Positions 1-4,789 of a DNA stretch of 6,838 nt are shown here, piece after piece. The notes under the pieces were generated by a model. It searched no databases. It worked only from the letters and a program-made list of their open reading frames with translations, and had not been told where the DNA came from. A program made the position numbers and the translations under genes. Numbering within the stretch: the first letter of the stretch is position 1; each line of letters opens with the position of its first letter. Source of the DNA: an uncultured Lachnospiraceae bacterium (GTDB lineage: Bacteria > Bacillota > Clostridia > Lachnospirales > Lachnospiraceae); contig CAMNWW010000115.1 in the NCBI GenBank assembly GCA_946566415.1, positions 1 through 6,838 on the forward strand, given 5' to 3'.

Positions 1-59
1 TCGTGATCGTAATTTCGTTCCATGAACAGAAGCATCCGCTTACATACTATTTCAAATAA
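1..59 (+). CDS. C-terminal tail of a probable MqsR-family toxin (partial, cut by window start)
   Basis: An open frame enters from the left edge (first full codon at position 3) and stops at TAA 57-59. The visible tail is VIVISFHEQKHPLTYYFK. The VIVISFHEQ segment resembles the conserved C-terminal strand of MqsR, which in E. coli ends with VLIVSFKEK; here about nine extra residues follow. MqsR toxins are mRNA interferases of the RelE-like fold. The stop lies 26 nt before the start of an MqsA-like antitoxin, which matches the toxin-first order of mqsRA and suggests one operon. Only 18 residues are visible, so no catalytic residue can be checked and another toxin family remains possible. The assignment rests on the short similarity plus the neighbour. 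Confidence 0.5.
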   Translation, partial: VIVISFHEQKHPLTYYFK

Positions 60-61
60 TC

Positions 62-80
62 AGGAGGCAAATCGGAGGTG
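62..80 (+). promoter_or_regulatory. Tandem Shine-Dalgarno sequences before the antitoxin gene
   Basis: Two strong ribosome binding sites occur close together: AGGAGG at 62-67 and GGAGGTG at 74-80. The second is 5 nt from the ATG at 86 and fixes that start. The first lies just after the upstream stop (57-59), with no start codon at a usable distance, so it may only raise ribosome loading. Strong translation of the antitoxin relative to the toxin would fit a toxin-antitoxin pair; that is inference. Confidence 0.6.
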
Positions 81-85
81 CCATT

Positions 86-1096
86 ATGACAGAGAAGGGA
101 AGAAGAGATTTCTGCATAGAGTGCAGGAAAGAGAGCGAGTACCTTTTGCAGAAGAAGGACATCGTAAAGAATATAAGGGATAAGGATTATACCTTTGCGA
201 TCACCGTGGCGGTCTGTGCGGAGTGCGGTGAGGAAATGAATATTCCAGGTCTTATTGATAAGAATGTTCAGGAGATCGATGAGCAGTACAGGGTGGCGGA
301 AGGGCTTGTATCGGTTGACGATATCGAAAATCTTATGAAGATCTATAAGATCGGTAAGGCGCCTCTGTCCCTGGCGCTTGGTTTCGGAGAAGTGACTATC
401 CCGCGTTATCTGGAAGGGCAGGTACCTTCCAAAGAATATTCTGATATTGTAAAGGCGGCGCTGGCATCCCCTGCCTATATGAAGCATAAGCTCATGGAAA
501 ACCGTGAGAAGCTGACGGATGCGGCATACAGGAAGGCGCTTTCGGCAGCAGAAAGTATAGAGAGTCTGTTTTCTGTTTCGGATAAGATGCTCAGGGTGAT
601 TGCATATATATTTGAAAAGCTGGAAGAGGTAACGCCCCTCATGCTGCAGAAGCTCCTGTATTTTATCCAGGGTGTTTATTCTGCATTGTATGGGAAGCCG
701 ATCTTTGGAGAGGACTGTAGGGCATGGATCCACGGCCCGGTTTACCCGGAGGTGTATGACCTGTTCCGGGATTTCAAATATAATCCGATCGATGATGCAC
801 GGTTCGCGCTTCTTAGTGGAACTGAGGATGCACTGACAGATGATGAGAAGCGTGTGATCGACCTTGTAGTGAATACTTTCGGGATGTATGGAGGAAAGGC
901 GCTGGAGAAGATCACACACAATGAGGATCCCTGGATGGAGGCGAGGAAAGGATACGGCGACAGCGTCCCTTCCAGTGAGCTTCTGCCGAAAGAGCGGATC
1001 ATGAAGTATTATATCCTGATAAACCAGAAATACGGCATAGATACGGAGGATGGTCTGCGGACATATATCCATGACATGCTGGGTAAGGCATCATGA
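86..1096 (+). CDS. MqsA-type zinc/HTH antitoxin with C-terminal Panacea (DUF4065, SocA-like) domain
   Basis: This 336-aa protein appears to have three modules. Residues 1-60 hold two CxxC pairs, C10/C13 and C44/C47. Their spacing (3, 31, 3) equals that of the zinc cysteines C3/C6/C37/C40 of E. coli MqsA. Residues about 78-125 form a helix-turn-helix region of the MqsA/Xre kind (YKIGKAPLSLALGFGEVTIP followed by RYLEG). Residues about 168-312 resemble the Panacea/DUF4065 domain: LQKLLYFIQG at 188-197, a W-x-x-GPVY segment at 214-220, and a later LTDDEK...YGGKAL...DPWMEAR region. Panacea domains act as antitoxins against diverse toxins, and the related SocA is a proteolytic adaptor. It probably binds the toxin encoded just upstream and represses its own operon. 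The ATG at 86 has an ideal ribosome binding site. A strong terminator follows. Domain calls are by motif recognition; function is inferred. Confidence 0.8.
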   Translation: MTEKGRRDFCIECRKESEYLLQKKDIVKNIRDKDYTFAITVAVCAECGEEMNIPGLIDKNVQEIDEQYRVAEGLVSVDDIENLMKIYKIGKAPLSLALGFGEVTIPRYLEGQVPSKEYSDIVKAALASPAYMKHKLMENREKLTDAAYRKALSAAESIESLFSVSDKMLRVIAYIFEKLEEVTPLMLQKLLYFIQGVYSALYGKPIFGEDCRAWIHGPVYPEVYDLFRDFKYNPIDDARFALLSGTEDALTDDEKRVIDLVVNTFGMYGGKALEKITHNEDPWMEARKGYGDSVPSSELLPKERIMKYYILINQKYGIDTEDGLRTYIHDMLGKAS

Positions 1097-1134
1097 TCCA
1101 TAACAGATGAATCAGGTATAGAGAGTCAGATCAT

Positions 1135-1179
1135 AAGGCTCAGAAGAGTTAATTCTTCTGGGTCTTGTTTTTTGTTTTT
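1135..1179 (+). terminator. Intrinsic terminator after the antitoxin gene
   Basis: The arms AAGGCTCAGAAGA (1135-1147) and TCTTCTGGGTCTT (1154-1166) pair over 13 positions with two G-U wobbles, around the 6-nt loop GTTAAT. The 3' arm runs into GTTTTTTGTTTTT (1167-1179), a good U tract. It lies 39 nt past the antitoxin stop and separates the toxin-antitoxin unit from the rest of the window. Confidence 0.88.
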
Positions 1180-1290
1180 ATCTGTGCTGGGGTTTTTACC
1201 ATCATTGATCGACGTTTCGGGGGAAAACTTCGCAATATTATCGAAGAAATTAATGAATATTTATATGAAGATGGAGGAAGCGTTGCGTGA
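1180..1290 (+). pseudogene. Unrecognised C-terminal coding remnant
   Basis: Directly past the terminator U tract a frame reads through 1180-1287 and stops at TGA 1288-1290. Its end is protein-like and charged: IIDRRFGGKLRNIIEEINEY, then LYEDGGSVA. No start codon with a ribosome binding site is visible and the frame runs back into the terminator, so if coding it is a 5'-truncated remnant. The last codons contain GGAGGA (1273-1278), 8 nt before a GTG (1287-1289) that overlaps the stop as GTGA. That is the usual layout of translational coupling to a second gene, which is itself broken. I do not recognise the family. Chance open reading in AT-rich DNA is the alternative. Confidence 0.3.
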
Positions 1291-1689
1291 ATAATCAGGA
1301 GATAATGCAAACTATGAAAAGAATTTGTTAAATAGAATTATCAAATATTCATGCTTTTTTCTTACCCTTCTTGTAGTGGCTATTCTAAGAACGGTGCTTA
1401 CGATATGGACAAATTCTGAAATATATATTCAAAGCGAACTTGACAGATCATCACCTATATTCCGATGGAAAATCGGTATCTATTTTCAACAATGATTTAG
1501 CTAGGTGATGAAATTACCTTGCCCATTTTTATTAACGAAGCAGAGCGGACCATTGTGTTAGAAGTTATTCACAATGCCGGAATTGACGCTCTTACTATGG
1601 TGGAACGTAACATTTATGTAACAAATATGAAAAAAATGTTGCCTGCAAGAAAGAAAAGGGGTAGAATGGTTTTGAAATTTTTTGGATAA
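1287..1689 (+). pseudogene. Frameshifted remnant of an unrecognised, possibly membrane-anchored protein
   Basis: No intact frame exists, yet protein-like stretches follow one another in different frames. A GTG start at 1287 gives only 14 codons (stop 1329-1331). A second frame, open to the stop at 1493-1495, encodes NLLNRIIKY followed by a hydrophobic segment (SCFFLTLLVVAILRTVLTIW), a likely transmembrane helix. A third frame reads ANLTDHHLYSDGKSVSIFNN and stops at 1506-1508. A fourth, right after TAG 1498-1500, reads LGDEITLPIFINEAERTIVL, EVIHNAGIDALTMVERNIYV and a basic tail to TAA 1687-1689. Small indels near 1312, 1440 and 1500 would join these into one membrane-anchored protein of about 130 aa. 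The family is unknown to me. The stretch is AT-richer than the flanking genes, consistent with decay or foreign origin. Confidence 0.4.
1639..1667 (+). promoter_or_regulatory. Sigma-A type promoter for trpS
   Basis: TTGCCT (1639-1644) and TAGAAT (1662-1667) are separated by exactly 17 nt; they match the -35 and -10 consensus at 4/6 and 5/6. Transcription would begin near 1674, giving a leader of about 40 nt before the trpS ATG. The promoter lies inside the 3' end of the degenerate coding stretch. A leader this short leaves no room for a T-box. Confidence 0.6.
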
Positions 1690-1715
1690 GTGAACGTACA
1701 GAGTGAGGTAAGAAG

Positions 1716-2804
1716 ATGAGTCAAATTATTTTAACGGGCGACCGCCCCACCGGCCGCCTTCATGTCGGACATTATGTCGGCTCCCTGAGGCGCAGGGTCG
1801 AACTGCAGAATTCGGGAGAATATGACAAGATATTCATTATGATCGCAGACGCGCAGGCGCTTACAGATAATGCAGACAATCCGGAGAAAGTGCGTCAGAA
1901 TATAATAGAAGTGGCGCTGGACTATCTTTCCTGCGGGCTGGATCCGGAGAAATCCATCATGTTCATTCAGTCGCAAGTTCCGGAACTGACTGAATTGTCG
2001 TTTTACTATATGAATCTGGTCACTGTTTCCCGGCTTCAGAGGAACCCTACGGTAAAGTCGGAGATACAGATGCGGAATTTCGAGGCAAGCATTCCGGTTG
2101 GATTTTTCACATACCCGATCAGCCAGGCTTCCGATATCACGGCGTTTAAGGCGACCACCGTTCCGGTAGGGGACGATCAGCTTCCGATGATCGAGCAGTG
2201 CAGGGAGATTGTGCACAAGTTTAACAGCGTGTACGGCGAGACTTTGGTGATGCCCAAGGCTTTAATTCCTGAAAATGAGAGCTGCAGCCGTCTGCCGGGA
2301 ATCGATGGGAAGGCGAAGATGAGCAAATCCCTGGGAAATTGTATTTATCTTTCCGACTCTGAGGAAGAGGTGCAGAAGAAGATCATGAGCATGTTCACCG
2401 ACCCGGATCATCTGAAAGTGTCTGATCCGGGAAAAATAGAAGGGAACACGGTGTTTATTTATTTGGATGCATTCTGCAGGGATGAACATTTTGCAAAATA
2501 TCTGCCGGATTACCAGAATTTGGATGAGCTAAAAGCACATTACCAGAGGGGAGGACTTGGAGATGTGAAGGTGAAGCGTTTCCTGAACGCGGTGATGCAG
2601 GAAGAGCTTGCGCCGATACGCTCCAGAAGAAAAGAGCTGGAGAAGGATATTCCCGCCGTCTACGAGATCCTCCGCAAAGGAAGCGCCGAGGCCGAAAGAA
2701 CGGCGGCGCAGACCCTAAGTGAAGTAAAACGGGCGATGAAGATCAATTACTTCGATGATATGGAATTGATTAGGGAGCAGGCAAAGCGCTATTCGGAAGG
2801 CTAA
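1716..2804 (+). CDS. trpS: Tryptophan--tRNA ligase (tryptophanyl-tRNA synthetase)
   Basis: A 362-aa class I aminoacyl-tRNA synthetase that activates tryptophan with ATP and transfers it to tRNA-Trp in the cytoplasm. The Rossmann-fold signature is the HIGH-type motif HVGH at residues 16-19 within TGRLHVGHY, and the second signature KMSKS is at 201-205. The tRNA-synthetase Ic core also shows MIADAQALTD, NPTVKSEI, VGDDQLPMIEQCREIV and GGLGDVKVKRFL. The protein closely resembles the streptococcal TrpS type (GDRPTGxLHxGHY, about 340 aa) rather than the Bacillus type, which has TIGNY at the first signature. It is slightly longer through a charged C-terminal extension. The ATG at 1716 follows GAGGT (1705-1709) with a 6-nt gap. 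It has its own promoter just upstream. No terminator is evident before glmM, 78 nt downstream, so some read-through is possible. Confidence 0.97.
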   Translation: MSQIILTGDRPTGRLHVGHYVGSLRRRVELQNSGEYDKIFIMIADAQALTDNADNPEKVRQNIIEVALDYLSCGLDPEKSIMFIQSQVPELTELSFYYMNLVTVSRLQRNPTVKSEIQMRNFEASIPVGFFTYPISQASDITAFKATTVPVGDDQLPMIEQCREIVHKFNSVYGETLVMPKALIPENESCSRLPGIDGKAKMSKSLGNCIYLSDSEEEVQKKIMSMFTDPDHLKVSDPGKIEGNTVFIYLDAFCRDEHFAKYLPDYQNLDELKAHYQRGGLGDVKVKRFLNAVMQEELAPIRSRRKELEKDIPAVYEILRKGSAEAERTAAQTLSEVKRAMKINYFDDMELIREQAKRYSEG

Positions 2805-2882
2805 TAGCGTCTGTGAATAGGAATTATACTTTTCAGGATAAAATATATTTTAATATTAAGAAATAGAAGAGGAGACATAAAA

Positions 2883-4229
2883 ATGGGAAAATATTTTGGG
2901 ACAGACGGATTCCGCGGCGAAGCAAATGTGAATTTGACGGTAGAACATGCATTCAAGGTGGGGCGTTTCCTGGGCTGGTATTATGGACAGGATCATAAAG
3001 CAAGGGTTGTGATTGGGAAAGACACCAGAAGAAGCAGCTATATGTTCGAGTACGCATTGGCGGCAGGTCTTACCGCATCCGGCGCGGATGCATATCTGCT
3101 CCATGTGACGACAACCCCGAGCGTTTCCTATGTGACAAGGACGGAAGATTTTGACTGCGGCATCATGATTTCTGCAAGCCATAATCCTTATTATGATAAT
3201 GGGATCAAAATTATTAACGGAAAAGGCCATAAGATGGAAGCTGAGGTGGAGGATAAGATTGAAGCGTATATCGACGGAGAGTCCGGAGAGATCCCGCTGG
3301 CACAGAAGGAGAAGATCGGACGTACGATCGACTATGCGGCGGGGAGAAACCGCTATATCGGGTATCTGATCTCCCTGGCGACCCGTTCTTTTAAAGATAT
3401 GCGGATTGGTCTGGACTGCTCGAATGGAAGTGCTTTTGCTATCGCAAAAAGTGTATACGATGCACTGGGGGCAAAGACTTATGTGATCAACGACGGCCCT
3501 AACGGCACGAATATTAATACGAACTGCGGCTCCACCCACATCGGAATCCTTCAGGATTTTGTGAAAGAGAAAAAGCTGGATATTGGTTTTGCGTTCGATG
3601 GAGACGCAGACCGTTGTATCGCAGTAGATGAAAACGGCAATGTGGTGGACGGGGACTTGATTCTGTATATCTGCGGAAAATATTTGAAAGAGCGCGGACA
3701 ACTCAACGGAGATACCATTGTGACCACTATCATGTCTAATATCGGTCTTTATAAAGCCTGCGACAAGGCGGGGCTTCGGTATGAGAAGACGAAAGTCGGG
3801 GATAAATATGTGTACGAAAATATGGTCCAGAATAATTTTGTGCTTGGCGGCGAGCAGTCCGGCCACATCATTTTCAGTAAGCATGCGACCACAGGAGATG
3901 GAATTCTCACTTCACTTATGATAATGGAGGTGGTCATGGAGACGAAAAACTCTCTCGCAAAGCTGGCAGAGCCGGTGAAGATTTACCCGCAGCTTCTTAA
4001 AAATGTACGGGTTTCTGACAAAAAGACGGCGAGGGAGAATCCGGCGGTCGTAAGTGCAGTCGACGCTGTGGCAAAAGCGCTGGGCGACGATGGAAGGATT
4101 CTGGTACGCGAGAGCGGGACGGAGCCGGTCATCCGCGTTATGGTAGAAGCGACGACGGATGAGCTGTGCGCCCAGTATGTAGGGCAGGTCGTGGATGTGA
4201 TGGAAAAAGAAGGATTGATCGTAGAATAG
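2883..4229 (+). CDS. glmM: Phosphoglucosamine mutase
   Basis: A 448-aa cytosolic alpha-D-phosphohexomutase that converts glucosamine-6-phosphate to glucosamine-1-phosphate, the step before GlmU in UDP-GlcNAc and peptidoglycan synthesis. All four active-site elements are visible: the phosphoserine loop SASHNP with S99, the Mg-binding DGDADR at 239-244, the sugar-binding GEQSGH at 323-328, and the phosphate-binding RESGTEP at 409-415. The N-terminus GTDGFRGEAN (6-15) is typical of GlmM, and the length matches the usual 440-450 aa. AGGAG (2870-2874) lies 8 nt before the ATG. The 78-nt gap after trpS is very AT-rich and contains a 14-bp perfect palindrome (2839-2852), probably composition-driven; I see no convincing promoter in it. 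In many Firmicutes glmM follows cdaA-cdaR, but those genes are not adjacent here, so a paralogous mutase elsewhere cannot be excluded. Confidence 0.95.
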   Translation: MGKYFGTDGFRGEANVNLTVEHAFKVGRFLGWYYGQDHKARVVIGKDTRRSSYMFEYALAAGLTASGADAYLLHVTTTPSVSYVTRTEDFDCGIMISASHNPYYDNGIKIINGKGHKMEAEVEDKIEAYIDGESGEIPLAQKEKIGRTIDYAAGRNRYIGYLISLATRSFKDMRIGLDCSNGSAFAIAKSVYDALGAKTYVINDGPNGTNINTNCGSTHIGILQDFVKEKKLDIGFAFDGDADRCIAVDENGNVVDGDLILYICGKYLKERGQLNGDTIVTTIMSNIGLYKACDKAGLRYEKTKVGDKYVYENMVQNNFVLGGEQSGHIIFSKHATTGDGILTSLMIMEVVMETKNSLAKLAEPVKIYPQLLKNVRVSDKKTARENPAVVSAVDAVAKALGDDGRILVRESGTEPVIRVMVEATTDELCAQYVGQVVDVMEKEGLIVE

Positions 4230-4234
4230 AAGAA

Positions 4235-4302
4235 AAATGCTGTGCGGCGCCGGCAAATGCAGAAAATAAAAATGCATTTGCCGGCGTTTAAAAATAGCAT
4301 TT
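4235..4302. terminator. Nested inverted repeat after glmM, probable terminator or processing hairpin
   Basis: A perfect 14-bp stem, CGCCGGCAAATGCA (4248-4261) with TGCATTTGCCGGCG (4273-4286), encloses an 11-nt A-rich loop. An outer pair of 7-nt arms, AAATGCT (4235-4241) and AGCATTT (4296-4302), could extend it after internal loops of 6 and 9 nt. It begins only 5 nt past the glmM stop. The + strand run after the inner stem is TTTAAAAAT, a poor U tract, so termination on + may be inefficient. The right outer arm overlaps the -35 of the next promoter by two bases. Confidence 0.7.
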
Positions 4303-4329
4303 GAAAAATCTTTCCATCTGTGCTAACAT
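4301..4329 (+). promoter_or_regulatory. Promoter of the GntR-clpC unit, with possible operator
   Basis: TTGAAA (4301-4306, 5/6) and TAACAT (4324-4329, 4/6) are spaced by 17 nt. A weak dyad covers the -10: TGTGCTA (4319-4325), 7 nt, TATAACA (4333-4339), in which TGTnnTA is mirrored by TAnnACA. That is where a dimeric repressor could act, and GntR regulators of this subfamily usually control their own operon. The dyad has only five of ten matching pairs and could be chance. Confidence 0.5.
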
Positions 4330-4369
4330 GAGTATAACAATCACGGCAAAAGAAAAAGAGGAATGTGAT

Positions 4370-4753
4370 ATGCTCATCAAAATTGATTTTAACAGCAGCG
4401 AAGCAATCTATATGCAGCTCCGCAATCAGATCATCATGGGAATCGCGACGGAAGATATCCGGGAGGGGGATGAACTTCCGTCTGTGCGCCAGCTTGCGGA
4501 GCACATAGGGATCAATATGCATACTGTGAATAAGGCGTATAATGTTCTGCGGCAGGAAGGGATAATCCAGCTTGACCGGCGGCGCGGGGCGGTAATATGT
4601 ATTGATGTTGACCGTCTTCAGGCGCTGGCGGATATGAAAGAACAGCTTCGCATCCTGCTCGCGAAGGGAAGCTGTAAACGGATCACCAAGGAAGAAGTGC
4701 ATGAATTGGTGGACGAGATTTATGCAGAATATGGCTGCGGGAGAAATGAATAA
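4370..4753 (+). CDS. GntR-family transcriptional regulator, YtrA subfamily
   Basis: A 127-aa protein with an N-terminal winged helix-turn-helix (about residues 10-75): IYMQLRNQII, then the GntR signature LPSVRQLAEHIGINMHTVNK, then AYNVLRQEGII and a basic wing (LDRRRGAV). The remaining 50 residues form a short helical dimerisation tail, as in YtrA-type GntR proteins of about 120-130 aa, which lack the large ligand domain of FadR or HutC types. The start chosen is ATG 4370, with AGAGGA (4357-4362) 7 nt upstream; the same frame is open back to a TTG at 4301, but that codon is part of the promoter. Members of this subfamily usually repress a neighbouring ABC-transporter operon plus themselves. 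Here the only downstream neighbour visible is clpC, 36 nt away, so co-transcription with and repression of clpC is inferred. The effector is unknown. Confidence 0.9.
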   Translation: MLIKIDFNSSEAIYMQLRNQIIMGIATEDIREGDELPSVRQLAEHIGINMHTVNKAYNVLRQEGIIQLDRRRGAVICIDVDRLQALADMKEQLRILLAKGSCKRITKEEVHELVDEIYAEYGCGRNE

Positions 4754-4770
4754 GAGCAGGAATCGGCATA

Positions 4771-4787
4771 AGGAGACAGAGAAAGGA
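4771..4787 (+). promoter_or_regulatory. Ribosome binding region of clpC with unusual spacing
   Basis: Two purine-rich candidates precede the ATG at 4790: AGGAG (4771-4775), 14 nt away, and GAAAGGA (4781-4787), only 2 nt away. Neither has the usual 5-9 nt gap. An in-frame stop at 4769-4771 excludes an earlier start, and the next ATG (4835) would cut into the N-domain. Translation may therefore be moderate or coupled to the GntR gene. Confidence 0.45.
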
Positions 4788-4789
4788 AT

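Noticed and set aside
47..1072. Long open frame on the minus strand opposite the antitoxin gene (341 codons)
   Set aside because: It mirrors the clear + strand gene, has no recognisable motif, and would have to overlap both the antitoxin and its ribosome binding sites.
1459..1483. Small hairpin CCGAT-GGAAA-ATCGG in the decayed region as an RNA element
   Set aside because: Only a 5-bp stem, no U tract or supporting context; likely chance.
1097..1715. T-box riboswitch before trpS
   Set aside because: No T-box core or specifier stem-loop seen; the only intrinsic terminator in the gap belongs to the antitoxin gene and the likely leader is about 40 nt.
2839..2852. 14-bp perfect palindrome TAAAATATATTTTA before glmM as an operator
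   Set aside because: Pure A/T in an AT-rich spacer, so it is likely to arise by composition; no regulator is suggested.
2856..3884. Long minus-strand frame opposite glmM
   Set aside because: It is antisense to a gene with complete family motifs, and its translation is rich in His, Ile and Cys with no domain pattern.
4301..4369. N-terminal extension of the GntR protein from a TTG at 4301
   Set aside because: TTG 4301 lies in the -35 element, and ATG 4370 has a well-spaced ribosome binding site and begins at the normal YtrA-type N-terminus.
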